The notes: generated by a model not told the origin, from the sequence alone. Shown: positions 15,249-24,612, numbered from the stretch's first letter. The stretch: 45,284 bases of DNA from Lachnospiraceae bacterium (GCA_900766575.1 CAAFVW010000146.1:1-45284), one strand, 5' to 3'. Numbers and translations are program-made.

Positions 15249-16334
15249 ATGCAGGAAAACATACATGGCGGCGATATATACAGCAGACAGATACGTCTGG
15301 ATTTTTCCGTGAACGTAAATCCGTTGGGCATTCCAAAGCCAGTGGAGCAGGCGCTTCATGCAGCGGTAGATCATGTGGGAGAGTACCCGGACATTACTGC
15401 CGGGAAATTAAAGCAGGCCGTGAGCCAGATGCTGTTGAAGCAATACAGATGTGAAATCCCTGCGGAATATTTGTTATTCGGTAGCGGCGCTTCGGAATTA
15501 TTTATGGCAATCGTACATGGAGTGTGTTCGGAGCAAAACGCAGAACACCAACCAAAGCAAATCGTGATCCCGGTGCCGTCCTTTTATGGGTATGAGCATG
15601 CGGCAAAGGCAGTAGACAGCCGGATAAAATATGTTCCATTAAAATATGCTGAACAGCTGCCGGAGCAATTACCGGATAACACAGATCTGCTTTTTCTGGC
15701 GAATCCCAACAATCCGACGGGGAGCCTTTGGAACAAAGCTGATTTAAAAAATCTGTTGGAGCAATGCCGCAGAAAAAATATTACGGTAGTTTTGGATGAA
15801 TGTTTCATAGAATTCTGTGAGAAGAATCCGGAACACTCACAGTCAATGCTTATAGAGATAGCAAACTTTCCGAATCTGATCATTGTCCGGGCATTTACCA
15901 AGATTTTTGCCATTCCCGGAGTGCGGCTGGGATATCTGGTGTGCAGTAACCAGGCACTTCTGGAGAAAATACAGAGGCAGCTGCCGGAGTGGAATCTGTC
16001 GGTGCTTGCCCAGATGGCGGGCGTGGCCTGTGCTGAGAATTGTGAAAAATATCTGCAAGATACTTTGGAATATGTGGAGACAGAGAGGGTATTTTTGCGG
16101 AATGGATTGGAAAAGCTGGGGATTCGCGTGGTGTCCGGGAAAGCTAATTTTCTGTTATTGCAGACGGAACAGCCAATCCATGAGAAATTGCTTCAGAAGG
16201 GTATCCTGATCCGGAATTGTGAGAATTTCCGTGGACTGGGGAAAGGCTATTACAGGATCGCCGTGAAGAGACATCAAGAGAATGAAGAGTTATTGCGGGC
16301 ATTACGAGAATGCCTGGTAACGGAAATAGTATAA
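15249..16334 (+). CDS. cobD: threonine-phosphate decarboxylase (CobD)
   Basis: A 361-residue PLP enzyme of the aspartate aminotransferase fold that decarboxylates L-threonine-O-3-phosphate to aminopropanol phosphate, the arm added by CbiB. Seen: N-terminal 'HGGDIY' and 'LDFSVNVNPLGIP', 'ANPNNPTG' for PLP phosphate and ring contacts, 'LDECFIEF', and the Schiff-base Lys218 in 'AFTKIFAIPGVRLGY'. Close relatives are histidinol-phosphate aminotransferases, but the HGGD start and the position next to cbiB point to CobD. The ATG at 15249 is taken because homology begins there; its ribosome binding site is weak. Confidence 0.93.
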   Translation: MQENIHGGDIYSRQIRLDFSVNVNPLGIPKPVEQALHAAVDHVGEYPDITAGKLKQAVSQMLLKQYRCEIPAEYLLFGSGASELFMAIVHGVCSEQNAEHQPKQIVIPVPSFYGYEHAAKAVDSRIKYVPLKYAEQLPEQLPDNTDLLFLANPNNPTGSLWNKADLKNLLEQCRRKNITVVLDECFIEFCEKNPEHSQSMLIEIANFPNLIIVRAFTKIFAIPGVRLGYLVCSNQALLEKIQRQLPEWNLSVLAQMAGVACAENCEKYLQDTLEYVETERVFLRNGLEKLGIRVVSGKANFLLLQTEQPIHEKLLQKGILIRNCENFRGLGKGYYRIAVKRHQENEELLRALRECLVTEIV

Positions 16335-16369
16335 TGTCACGATAGGAAAGACGGAAGGAAATCATAAAA

Positions 16370-17035
16370 ATGACCCATACTTTCGAGAGAGAAAACATCG
16401 AATATGTACTGCCGGAAGAAATCGAGAAGCGAAGCTTCGAGATCATCGCAGCAGAGCTGACGGAGCGGGGAATTGTATTGCCCCCGGAGCAGGATCTCAT
16501 TACCCGCAGGGTGATTCATACCAGCGCGGATTTTGATTATGCCAGGACACTCACGTATTCTGAGAATGCAGTGGAAATTGCGAAGACATTATTGAGAAAT
16601 GGTGCGGATATCGTGACGGATACGAACATGGCGCTGGCCGGGATCAATAAGACGGTACTGGCATCTTTTGGCGGCGAAGCACATTGCTATATGGCGGACA
16701 AAGAGGTAGCGGCAATGGCAAAAGAGCGTAGGACAACGAGAGCGGCTATCAGCATGGAACTGGCTGCGGGACGGGAAAAACCGGTGATCTTTGCCGTGGG
16801 AAATGCGCCTACCGCATTGATACAGATCTATGATATGATGCAGGAGAGCTCCTGGCGGCCGGCATTCGTCATCGGGGTCCCGGTGGGATTCGTCAATGTG
16901 GAAGCTGCCAAGGAACTGATTCTTCAGACGGATGTACCGTATATTATCAATCGCGGCAGGAAGGGCGGCAGCAATGTGGCAGCGGCGATCTGCAATGCGC
17001 TGCTGTATGAATTGCGTAAGGAGAGTCAGCTATAA
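16370..17035 (+). CDS. cbiC: cobalt-precorrin-8 methylmutase (CbiC)
   Basis: A 221-residue enzyme that moves the C11 methyl group to C12, producing cobyrinic acid. The catalytic-type His50 lies in 'RRVIHTSADFDYA'. Further family motifs are 'TDTNMALAGINK', 'TRAAISMELA', 'VGNAPTAL', 'GVPVGFVN' and 'IINRGRKGGSNVAAA'. Length is normal. GGAAGGAAA lies 9 bases before the ATG. It opens the corrin-ring half of the locus. Confidence 0.95.
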   Translation: MTHTFERENIEYVLPEEIEKRSFEIIAAELTERGIVLPPEQDLITRRVIHTSADFDYARTLTYSENAVEIAKTLLRNGADIVTDTNMALAGINKTVLASFGGEAHCYMADKEVAAMAKERRTTRAAISMELAAGREKPVIFAVGNAPTALIQIYDMMQESSWRPAFVIGVPVGFVNVEAAKELILQTDVPYIINRGRKGGSNVAAAICNALLYELRKESQL

Positions 17036-17066
17036 GCGGCTAAATGTTGTATCAGAAGATAAGTGC

Positions 17067-18263
17067 ATGGGAGAAGTACCGTCGGAATATGTACGGGATC
17101 GTAGCGAGGTAGAGGATATGCGATATGGTTTTACCACAGGAAGCTGCGCGACAGCAGCCGCCAAAGCAGCCGCCTATATGTTGTTAAGCGGCAGGATTAA
17201 AACAGAGATCACCATAGAGACTCCAAAGGGTATCCCTTACACTGCGCATATCCTTAAAATCAGTCGGAGCGAGCGTGAGGTCAGCTGCGCAGTGGAAAAG
17301 GATGGCGGGGATGATCCGGATATCACTTCGGGAGCGTTGATTTTCGCGAAGGTAGCATTTGATACAGGGCATGAGACATTGGAAACAATACAGAACAGAG
17401 ATAACCGGGTTATCATCGACGGTGGCCCTGGTGTCGGTCGTGTGACGAAACCGGGACTGGACCAGCCGGTGGGCAACGCGGCCATCAATCATGTACCCAG
17501 AGAAATGATTGAGCGGGAAGTATTGCAGGTGTGTCAGGTAATGGATTACAGAGGAAGTCTGTACGTGGAAATCTCCGTCCCGGAAGGAGAGAGGCTGGCA
17601 GAGAGGACTTTCAATCCAAGACTTGGAATCGTAGGCGGCATTTCTATTCTGGGGACCAGCGGTATTGTGGAACCTATGAGTACGCAGGCGATTCTGGATA
17701 CGATCCGTGTGGAACTGCGGCAGCAGCGTGCACTTGGAAGAAAGTATGTAGTGATCTCACCGGGCAATTACGGACTGGATTTTTTGAAAAATACGTATCA
17801 CTATGATCTGGATAAAAGTGTGAAATGCAGTAATTTCATCGGACTGACCATTGATATGGCGGTAGAGGAAGGATTCAAACGTCTGCTTCTGGCGGGGCAT
17901 ATCGGCAAACTCATCAAGGTGGCGGGCGGCATCATGAACACCCATTCCAGAGAAGCCGACTGCCGTATGGAACTGTTGACCGCTTTCGCTGTGAAATGCG
18001 GTGTGACTGCCAGGGAAGCAGGTCAAATATTGGAATGCGTCACGACAGAAGAGGCCGTGCGTATTTTGCAGGAGTGCGGAAAACGACAGGAAGTTATGGA
18101 CTATGCCATGGACCGCATTTTGTTCTATCTGGAGAAAAGGGCGCAGGGAAAACTTGCGATAGAATGTATTATGTATGCGAATGAATTTGGAGCATTGGCG
18201 AAGAGTAAGGAGGCGGAAGCATGGTTTACTTTGTTGGCGCAGGAAGCGGAGCAGCAGATCTGA
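17067..18263 (+). CDS. cbiD: cobalt-precorrin-5B C1-methyltransferase (CbiD)
   Basis: A 398-residue SAM-dependent methylase of the anaerobic pathway. The diagnostic start 'MRYGFTTGSCATAAAKAAA' lies after a short N-terminal stretch. Further on are 'VEKDGGDDPDITSG', 'DGGPGVGRVTKPGL', 'GGISILGTSGIVEPMS' and 'LLAGHIGKLIKVAGG'. The ATG at 17067 gives a length like other CbiD proteins; the ATG at 17118 (GAGG 8 bases upstream) is an alternative that would remove 17 residues. The 3' end overlaps cbiF by 43 bases. Confidence 0.93.
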   Translation: MGEVPSEYVRDRSEVEDMRYGFTTGSCATAAAKAAAYMLLSGRIKTEITIETPKGIPYTAHILKISRSEREVSCAVEKDGGDDPDITSGALIFAKVAFDTGHETLETIQNRDNRVIIDGGPGVGRVTKPGLDQPVGNAAINHVPREMIEREVLQVCQVMDYRGSLYVEISVPEGERLAERTFNPRLGIVGGISILGTSGIVEPMSTQAILDTIRVELRQQRALGRKYVVISPGNYGLDFLKNTYHYDLDKSVKCSNFIGLTIDMAVEEGFKRLLLAGHIGKLIKVAGGIMNTHSREADCRMELLTAFAVKCGVTAREAGQILECVTTEEAVRILQECGKRQEVMDYAMDRILFYLEKRAQGKLAIECIMYANEFGALAKSKEAEAWFTLLAQEAEQQI

Positions 18264-19006
18264 TCACAGTGAGGGGAATGCGATTACTACAGCAGGCAGA
18301 TGTTATCATTTATGCAGGTTCCCTGGTGAATCCGGAGCTGTTGCAATATGCAAAAGGGGACTGTGAGATTCACAACAGTGCGAAACTGACGTTGGAGGAA
18401 GTATTGGAGATCATGCAGGAGGCGGACAGGCAGGGGAAAATGTTAGTGCGCCTGCATACGGGAGAACCCAGTATTTACGGTGCAGTGCGGGAACAGATGG
18501 ATGCTTTGGATGAACTTGGGATCTCTTATGAGAGCTGTCCGGGGGTCAGTGCCTGTTTCGGCGCAGCGGCATCTTTGAATCTGGAATATACTTTGCCGGA
18601 TGTATCCCAGACATTGATCATTACGAGAATGGAAGGAAAAACCAGGGTCCCGGAGAAAGAAAGCATCGAAAGTCTTGCGGCACATCAGGCCTCCATGGCA
18701 ATTTATCTAAGCACCGGGATGCTGCTGGAACTGAGCCGCAGACTGATCGCAGGCGGTTATGGGGAGGACAGTCCGGCAGCTCTGGTTTATAAAGCGACCT
18801 GGCCGGAGGAGGAAGCATACGTCTGTACGGTGGGAACTCTGGCACAGATCGCGGCAGAACAAGGAATTACCAAGACAGCGCTGGTATTGGTGGGGGATGT
18901 GATTACCCATGGGCATTATCAGAAGTCAAGGCTGTACGCGGCGGATTTCTCCACGGAGTTCAGACAGGCGAAAACGGAAGGGAACGGTGACAGTCGTGAA
19001 GATTAG
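18221..19006 (+). CDS. cbiF: cobalt-precorrin-4 C11-methyltransferase (CbiF/CobM)
   Basis: A 261-residue tetrapyrrole SAM methylase of the CbiF type. It has N-terminal 'VGAGSGAADLITVRG', 'YAGSLVNPELL', the substrate loop 'LHTGEPSIYGAVREQM', 'CPGVSACFGAAASL' and 'MAIYLSTGML'. The 'GDPSIYGA'-like loop with 'YAGSLV' separates CbiF from the related CbiH and CbiL. AAGGAGG lies 8 bases before the ATG, inside the end of cbiD. The tail beyond about residue 248 ('TEFRQAKTEGNG') is longer than essential and overlaps the start of cbiG. Confidence 0.94.
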   Translation: MVYFVGAGSGAADLITVRGMRLLQQADVIIYAGSLVNPELLQYAKGDCEIHNSAKLTLEEVLEIMQEADRQGKMLVRLHTGEPSIYGAVREQMDALDELGISYESCPGVSACFGAAASLNLEYTLPDVSQTLIITRMEGKTRVPEKESIESLAAHQASMAIYLSTGMLLELSRRLIAGGYGEDSPAALVYKATWPEEEAYVCTVGTLAQIAAEQGITKTALVLVGDVITHGHYQKSRLYAADFSTEFRQAKTEGNGDSRED

Positions 19007-20129
19007 TGTCATCAGTTTTACGAGACAGGGGCAGAGGCTGGGAGAACAGATCCGGGAGCGCATGGACGGAGCAGATACCATAACACTCTATACGAAATGC
19101 TCCAACCAGAACCCGGAGTACTATCAAGACGAGAGCAACCAGACGAAAAGTTTGACTGCTCCGGAGAATCCGGGGACGATACGGATAGAAGAGAAATTGT
19201 CGGAATGGGCAGGAGAACAGATGGCAGCGCATCATGCCCTTTTATTCATCGGGGCCTGCGGCATTGCAGTCAGGGCGATCGCACCATGGATCACGGATAA
19301 ACTGCATGACAGTCCGGTACTGGTCATGGATGAACAGGGACAGCATGTAATCCCACTGCTGTCCGGGCACATAGGAGGCGCCAATGAACTGGCAATCCGA
19401 TTGTCGCAGGCTGTCGGGGCGATACCGGTGATTACTACGGCCACCGATCTTCACGGAAGTTTTGCAGTGGATCTGTTTGCCAAAAGAAATGATCTGTGGA
19501 TCCGTAACCGGGAAGGAATTGCAAAGGTATCTGCCAAAGTGCTGGCAGGGGAAAAAATTACGATGTGTATTCAGGCAGGACATTTGAAGATAACTGAAAA
19601 TCTACCGGATGGAATCAGACTGTGTGATTATCCGCCTATGGAGCCCGTAGATGTTCTTGTTGAAGATGCAACACTTTCAGTAAAGGCCAACCATCAATTC
19701 ATCGAGCGGTCTAACGCGCATCTTGTTCTGCATCCGAAAAAATACATTCTTGGCATCGGCTGCAAAAAAGGAACGGACAGCTCAAAACTGGAAGATTACC
19801 TGCAAAGCATTTTAAATCGAGAAGGAATATCCGTAGAGCAGGTCGCAGCACTGGCTTCCATTGAGGTAAAAAAAGAGGAGGCATGCCTTTTGGAATTCAG
19901 TGAAAAGCACCGGATTCCTTTTCAGACGTACTCTGCACAGATATTACAGGCAGTTCCCGGAGAATTTCACAGTTCCGCTTTCGTGAAGAATACGGTAGGC
20001 GTGGATAATGTATGCGAACGGGCGGCAATCTGTGCATCGGGAGAGAGCGGACGACTGGTTTTGACCAAACAGGCGCAGGACGGCATGACTGTGGCAATCG
20101 CTGAAAAGAATTGGAACATTGTATTTTAA
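18987..20129 (+). CDS. cbiG: cobalt-precorrin-5A hydrolase (CbiG)
   Basis: A 380-residue protein that opens the delta-lactone of cobalt-precorrin-5A, releasing acetaldehyde during anaerobic ring contraction. The N-terminal part has 'LFIGACGIAVRAIAPWITDK' and 'DEQGQHVIPLLSGHIGGANELA'. The middle has 'ITTATDLHGSFAVD', and the C-terminal domain (about 255-380) has 'LGIGCKKGT' and 'AFVKNTVGVDNVCERAA'. The likely start is GTG 18987 with GGAAGG 5 bases upstream; GTG 18996 is an alternative. It overlaps cbiF by 20 bases and is followed by a 90-base gap. Confidence 0.92.
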   Translation: MTVVKISVISFTRQGQRLGEQIRERMDGADTITLYTKCSNQNPEYYQDESNQTKSLTAPENPGTIRIEEKLSEWAGEQMAAHHALLFIGACGIAVRAIAPWITDKLHDSPVLVMDEQGQHVIPLLSGHIGGANELAIRLSQAVGAIPVITTATDLHGSFAVDLFAKRNDLWIRNREGIAKVSAKVLAGEKITMCIQAGHLKITENLPDGIRLCDYPPMEPVDVLVEDATLSVKANHQFIERSNAHLVLHPKKYILGIGCKKGTDSSKLEDYLQSILNREGISVEQVAALASIEVKKEEACLLEFSEKHRIPFQTYSAQILQAVPGEFHSSAFVKNTVGVDNVCERAAICASGESGRLVLTKQAQDGMTVAIAEKNWNIVF

Positions 20130-20219
20130 GACTGTATTTGCCTGCGTACAGAAACAGGTATTGAACAGGTACTGAAAGACAGCGGAAATCGTAAAAGAGT
20201 CTACGAAATGGAGATTTTC

Positions 20220-20963
20220 ATGAACAATAGAATCTATATCATAGGAATGGGGCCCGGCAGAGAAGAAATGATGACGGGAGAAGCAATCGAGGCGCTGGAG
20301 CAGGCGGATGTGATCGTAGGGTATACCGTATATATCAAGCTGCTGGGAGAGCGTTTCGCAGGGAAGAAGCTGCTGACAACGCCCATGAAACAGGAGACGC
20401 AGCGGTGTGAACTGTGTTTTCAGGAGGCGGAGGCAGGACAGCAGGTAGCACTGATCTGCAGCGGAGATGCCGGTATCTATGGACTGGCTTCCCTGATGTA
20501 CGAGCTGGGCGTGGATCACCCGGATACGGAACTGATCGTTATTCCCGGTATTACGGCGGCCAGCAGCGGCGCAGCAGTATTGGGAGCGCCGTTAAATCAT
20601 GATTTCTGTGTGATCAGTTTAAGCGACCTTCTGACCCCCTGGGAGAAAATAGAGAAGAGACTGCGGGCTGCCGCAATGGGAGATTTTGCCATGGCAATTT
20701 ATAATCCATCCAGCCATAAGCGAAAAGATTATCTGAAAAGAGCCTGCGATATTTTGCTGGAACAGATCGAAGAAAATCGTCCTTGCGGATATGTGGAAAA
20801 TATCGGACGGGAAGGTACACGGGCAGTCACCTGTACGCTGCGAGAGCTCAGAGACCGTGAAGTCAATATGTTTACGACGGTATTCATCGGCAATTCCCAG
20901 ACGAAGATCATAAACGGCAAACTGGTCACAAAACGGGGATATCCGGCAGAGCAGGGTGTATAA
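20220..20963 (+). CDS. cbiH: cobalt-precorrin-3B C17-methyltransferase (CbiH/CobJ)
   Basis: A 247-residue SAM-dependent methylase that methylates C17 and drives ring contraction. Motifs are 'IIGMGPGREEMMT', 'ADVIVGYTVYIKLL', 'ICSGDAGIYGLASLMYEL', 'PGITAASSGAAVLGAPLNHDF', 'ISLSDLLTPWEKIEKRL' and 'AIYNPSSHKRKDYL', all typical of CbiH. ATG 20220 has TGGAG 6 bases upstream; an ATG at 20208 is less well placed. It lies between cbiG and the cbiJ-cbiE-cbiT fusion gene. Confidence 0.95.
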   Translation: MNNRIYIIGMGPGREEMMTGEAIEALEQADVIVGYTVYIKLLGERFAGKKLLTTPMKQETQRCELCFQEAEAGQQVALICSGDAGIYGLASLMYELGVDHPDTELIVIPGITAASSGAAVLGAPLNHDFCVISLSDLLTPWEKIEKRLRAAAMGDFAMAIYNPSSHKRKDYLKRACDILLEQIEENRPCGYVENIGREGTRAVTCTLRELRDREVNMFTTVFIGNSQTKIINGKLVTKRGYPAEQGV

Positions 20964-21002
20964 AAAAGGTACACTTTCAGGGAATGGAAAGGCAGGTAGG
21001 GC

Positions 21003-23105
21003 ATGAAAAAAATCGTAATATTTGCAGGAACCACAGAAGGCAGACGATTGTCGGAAGTCCTGTCGGAGGCCGGAATCAGACATACTGTGTGCGTTGCTAC
21101 GGAATACGGTGAGATCGTGATGCGGGAGCATACGCTTGTAAAGCTTCACTGTGGAAGAATGGACAGGGAGGAAATACAGGATTTCCTGAAGTCCGAAGCC
21201 TGTGAAATCGTGGTGGATGCCACACATCCGTATGCCAGGATCGTGACGGAAAATATCCGGGGAGCGGTAGCTTCCCTGCGAGGAGAAAAAGAGATTCGTT
21301 ATCTGCGTCTGCAGCGGGAAATTATCGGGGAGTCGGAAACATCCCCCGGTGAAATCCGGTATTTTGAAAACAATGAAGCTTGTGCGGAAACGTTGGAGAC
21401 TACGGAGGGAAATATTTTGCTGACCACCGGAAGCAAGGAACTGGCAGTCTATTGTGCTTCCGGGCAATTAAAGGACAGATTGTATGTGCGGATCCTGCCG
21501 GGCAGAGAGAGCCTGGAACTCTGTATGGAACAGGGAATCAAAGGGCGGCAGATACTGGCATTGCAGGGACCGTTTTCCACGGAGATGAATCTGGCGATAC
21601 TGAAACAATACGACATCCGGCATCTGGTGACGAAGAACAGCGGGCGTCTCGGCGGCTATCAGGAGAAGCTGGAGGCAGCACGTATGCTCGGGATTCCTGT
21701 CTATGTCATAACACCGGGAAAGTCAGGCGAAGATATCGCGGAAGAAAAATTTTCTTTTGAAGAGATCTGCGTGGAACTGGAGCGGCTCTGTAACTGTACA
21801 CTATCGGGAACAGAAGAACTTCGGATCTGCCTGGCAGGAATCGGTATGGGCGGCGAAGCGAGCAGTACGAAGGCAGTACAGGCTGCCCTGGAGAAAGCGG
21901 ATATTCTGTTGGGCGCAGAGCGGATGATTGCAAGGTATTCTGCCAGAATTGAAAAAAAACCGTATTATACCGCTGACCAGATCGTGCCCTATCTGCAACA
22001 GTTACCTCGGGATGCGAGACAGGTCGTGATCCTGTTCTCCGGGGATACCGGATTTTACAGCGGATGTAAGAAGCTGTATGATGCGCTGAAAGAGGCGATA
22101 GATGAAAAAAAGCTGCGGGGACAGGTTCATATCCTGCCGGGAATCTCTTCCGTGGCCTATCTGGCAGCCTGTGTGGGAGAAAGCTATGAGGATGCCGGGA
22201 TTTTAAGTATGCATGGGAAGAAAGTCTGTCAGCTGGCTGCAACGGTGCGGAAGCAGAAAAAGACATTTCTGCTGACTTCCGGATGTGGGGATATACAGCA
22301 GATCGGCAGGACGTTGGTGGAAGCGGGATTGACAGATTGCGAGGTCATTCTTGGTTATCAGCTGTCCTATCCGGAGGAAACGATACGGATTCTGAAACCG
22401 GAACAGTGTGGCAATGTCATGGAGGAAGGCTTGTATACCTGCCTGATCCGCAATCCGCAGACGCAGCCGGGGAGACTGACCCATGGAAGAGAGGATGCCA
22501 GTTTCCTGCGGGATGATCCGGTAAATGCCGGAACACTTCGCAGAACACCGATGACGAAGGAAGAGATTCGCGAGGTCAGTATCTGCAAGCTGCATCTGAC
22601 GGAAAATGCTGTGGTCTATGACATCGGAAGCGGCACGGGATCTGTGGCGATAGAGATTGCCGGATTATCCGACCGGATCAGTGTGTACGCGATTGAGAGA
22701 AAACCGGAGGCGGTAGAGGTACTTCGCAGGAATCAGCGGCATTTCGGCATGGACAATGTGCAGATCATCGAGGCGTATGCACCGGAAGGATTGGAAAATC
22801 TGCCAACACCGACCCATGCTTTTATCGGTGGCAGTGGCGGAAACTTAAAAGAAATCCTGGAAACATTATACCGACAGAATTCACAGATGCGTGTCGTTAT
22901 CAATGCTATCAGCATGGAGACCATTGCGGAACTGACGGAAGTATTGGAACATTTTCCCGTGGAGAAAGAGGAAATTGTGCAGATGCAGGTGAACCGTGTG
23001 AAAAAGATCGGAAGATATCATATGCCGCAGGCGGAGAACCCCGTGTGGATCTGCTCGTTTACTTTTCGGGAAAAACCGGACATGGATAACAGACAGGACG
23101 GATAG
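21003..23105 (+). CDS. cbiJET: CbiJ-CbiE-CbiT triple fusion (precorrin-6A reductase / precorrin-6Y/7 methyltransferases)
   Basis: A 700-residue single frame with three enzymes. Residues 1-262 are cobalt-precorrin-6A reductase, CbiJ ('FAGTTEGRRLSEVL', 'VDATHPYA', 'LLTTGSKEL', 'VTKNSGRLGG'). Residues about 273-490 are the C5-methyltransferase CbiE ('LAGIGMGGEASSTKAVQAAL', 'FSGDTGFYSG', 'LPGISSVAYLAA'). Residues about 503-690 are the C15-methyltransferase/decarboxylase CbiT ('TPMTKEEIREV', SAM motif 'DIGSGTGSVAIEIA' near 540, 'IGGSGGNLKEIL'). CbiE-CbiT fusions (as CobL) are common; adding CbiJ at the front joins consecutive steps in one chain. No internal stop or frameshift is seen. Confidence 0.94.
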   Translation: MKKIVIFAGTTEGRRLSEVLSEAGIRHTVCVATEYGEIVMREHTLVKLHCGRMDREEIQDFLKSEACEIVVDATHPYARIVTENIRGAVASLRGEKEIRYLRLQREIIGESETSPGEIRYFENNEACAETLETTEGNILLTTGSKELAVYCASGQLKDRLYVRILPGRESLELCMEQGIKGRQILALQGPFSTEMNLAILKQYDIRHLVTKNSGRLGGYQEKLEAARMLGIPVYVITPGKSGEDIAEEKFSFEEICVELERLCNCTLSGTEELRICLAGIGMGGEASSTKAVQAALEKADILLGAERMIARYSARIEKKPYYTADQIVPYLQQLPRDARQVVILFSGDTGFYSGCKKLYDALKEAIDEKKLRGQVHILPGISSVAYLAACVGESYEDAGILSMHGKKVCQLAATVRKQKKTFLLTSGCGDIQQIGRTLVEAGLTDCEVILGYQLSYPEETIRILKPEQCGNVMEEGLYTCLIRNPQTQPGRLTHGREDASFLRDDPVNAGTLRRTPMTKEEIREVSICKLHLTENAVVYDIGSGTGSVAIEIAGLSDRISVYAIERKPEAVEVLRRNQRHFGMDNVQIIEAYAPEGLENLPTPTHAFIGGSGGNLKEILETLYRQNSQMRVVINAISMETIAELTEVLEHFPVEKEEIVQMQVNRVKKIGRYHMPQAENPVWICSFTFREKPDMDNRQDG

Positions 23106-23151
23106 CAGGAATAAGAATATCACGATAGCGTGAGTATCAGAAGGAGCAGGA

Positions 23152-24537
23152 ATGGACAGGAACAGACCCGGATCGCAGGAAAAGAAAATACGACGAATCA
23201 TGATCGCAGCGCCGAAGAGCGGCAGCGGTAAGACTACCATCACCTGTGCGCTGCTTCAGATTCTGAAAGAGCGGGGAGAAAATGTCTCATCCTGCAAATG
23301 TGGCCCGGATTATATCGATCCCATGTTTCACAGACAGGTGCTGGGAGTACCGGCGAGAAATCTGGATACTTTTTTTACCGGAGAAGCACAGACCAGGAAA
23401 CTGTTTCTCCGGGATCGAAGCGACGGTGAACTGGTGGTGATGGAAGGTGTCATGGGACTGTATGACGGGCTGGGAGGTATCCGGGAAGAGGGTTCCTCCT
23501 ACCATCTGGCAAAAGTGACCCAGACGCCAATCATACTGGTGGTGGATGCGAAAGGTATGGGAAAATCAGTGATTCCGCTGATTGCCGGGTTCCTTGCCTA
23601 TGATGAAGCGCATCTGATCAAGGGTGTGATCCTCAACCGGATGTCTGCGGCGTATTATGAGATTTTAAAGCCGATTGCGGAACAGGAACTTGGAATCACA
23701 GTACTGGGATTTTTCCCGGAGAATAAGACATTGCAGATCGCCAGCAGACATCTGGGACTGCTTTTACCGAACGAATTGGAAGATCTTCGTGGACAGATTC
23801 AGATAGCGGCGCAGAAACTGAAGGAGACAGTGGATATCCTGGGACTGCTGCAGATTGCAGAGAATCTGGAACCGCTTGCAGCAGACACTTGCGAGAGAGA
23901 GAAGCAGCCTGTAGAGAAAACCAGAATTGCTGTAGCCCGTGACGAAGCCTTTTGCTTTTACTATGAAGAAAATCTGCGAATGCTTGCGCAGGCCGGGGCG
24001 GAGCTTGTATTTTTCTCCCCGATCCATGACACTGCATTGCCGGAGGATATTCACGGATTGCTGCTGGGAGGCGGATATCCGGAGATCTATGCAAAGCAGC
24101 TCTCGGAGAATGTGTCAATGCGGACGGCAGTGAGAGAAGCAGTTTTAAGCGGTATTCCCACAGTAGCGGAGTGCGGTGGTTTTCTGTATTTACATACGAT
24201 GCTGACGGACAGAGAAGGACGTTCTTATCCGATGGCGGGAGTTCTGCCCGGAAAATGCTTTGACACCGGGAAACTGGTGCGTTTCGGATACATCGAACTG
24301 GAAGAGAAAAGCGGACATTTCCTGCCGCAGGGCAGTCGGATCCGGGGACATGAATTTCACTATTATGACAGTGAGGACAACGGAGCGGACTGCACGGCAT
24401 ACAAACCGACAACCGGACGCAACTATGCCTGCATCCATGCGGGAGAGAATCACTGGTATGGTTTCTCACATCTGTATTATCCGTCTTGTCCGGAGTTCGC
24501 GGAAAAGTTTGTGGAGAAAGCGGGAAAATTCAGATAA
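23152..24537 (+). CDS. cbiA: cobyrinic acid a,c-diamide synthase (CbiA)
   Basis: A 461-residue glutamine amidotransferase that amidates the a and c carboxylates of cobyrinic acid with ATP and glutamine. The N-terminal ATPase domain has the P-loop 'APKSGSGKTT' (20-29), 'KCGPDYIDPMFH', 'DTFF' and 'VMEGVMGLYDG'. The C-terminal amidotransferase domain has 'LLLGGGYPEIYA', the nucleophile Cys341 in 'VAECGGFLYL', and the His in 'FSHLYYPS'. 'AAGGAG' lies 7 bases before the ATG. It is the last gene of the cobalamin run; no obvious terminator follows, and the next gene has its own promoter. Confidence 0.95.
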   Translation: MDRNRPGSQEKKIRRIMIAAPKSGSGKTTITCALLQILKERGENVSSCKCGPDYIDPMFHRQVLGVPARNLDTFFTGEAQTRKLFLRDRSDGELVVMEGVMGLYDGLGGIREEGSSYHLAKVTQTPIILVVDAKGMGKSVIPLIAGFLAYDEAHLIKGVILNRMSAAYYEILKPIAEQELGITVLGFFPENKTLQIASRHLGLLLPNELEDLRGQIQIAAQKLKETVDILGLLQIAENLEPLAADTCEREKQPVEKTRIAVARDEAFCFYYEENLRMLAQAGAELVFFSPIHDTALPEDIHGLLLGGGYPEIYAKQLSENVSMRTAVREAVLSGIPTVAECGGFLYLHTMLTDREGRSYPMAGVLPGKCFDTGKLVRFGYIELEEKSGHFLPQGSRIRGHEFHYYDSEDNGADCTAYKPTTGRNYACIHAGENHWYGFSHLYYPSCPEFAEKFVEKAGKFR

Positions 24538-24541
24538 AAAT

Positions 24542-24570
24542 TTTCAATGAATAAAAAGTTGTGCTATAAT
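24542..24570 (+). promoter_or_regulatory. promoter with extended -10 (DUF362 gene)
   Basis: TTTCAA (24542-24547) and a perfect TATAAT (24565-24570) are 17 bp apart. A TGC directly before the -10 makes it an extended -10 promoter. It lies in the 75 bases between cbiA and the next gene, which implies that gene is expressed independently of the riboswitch. Confidence 0.6.
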
Positions 24571-24612
24571 CGTACTATCTTTGCAGTTCATAAGAAAGGT
24601 TTGGTTATTGTT

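Noticed and set aside
20153..20174. tandem 11-base repeat (AACAGGTA-TTG / AACAGGTA-CTG) in the gap before cbiH
   Set aside because: There are only two imperfect copies and no dyad or neighbouring feature; it is likely chance.
20619..21467. 282-codon minus-strand frame across cbiH and cbiJ
   Set aside because: It is antisense to two certain enzymes and has no recognisable motif.
23119..23132. small CACG-ATAG-CGTG hairpin between the cbiJ-cbiE-cbiT fusion gene and cbiA
   Set aside because: The stem is four base pairs without a T-run, too weak to call a terminator or regulatory RNA.
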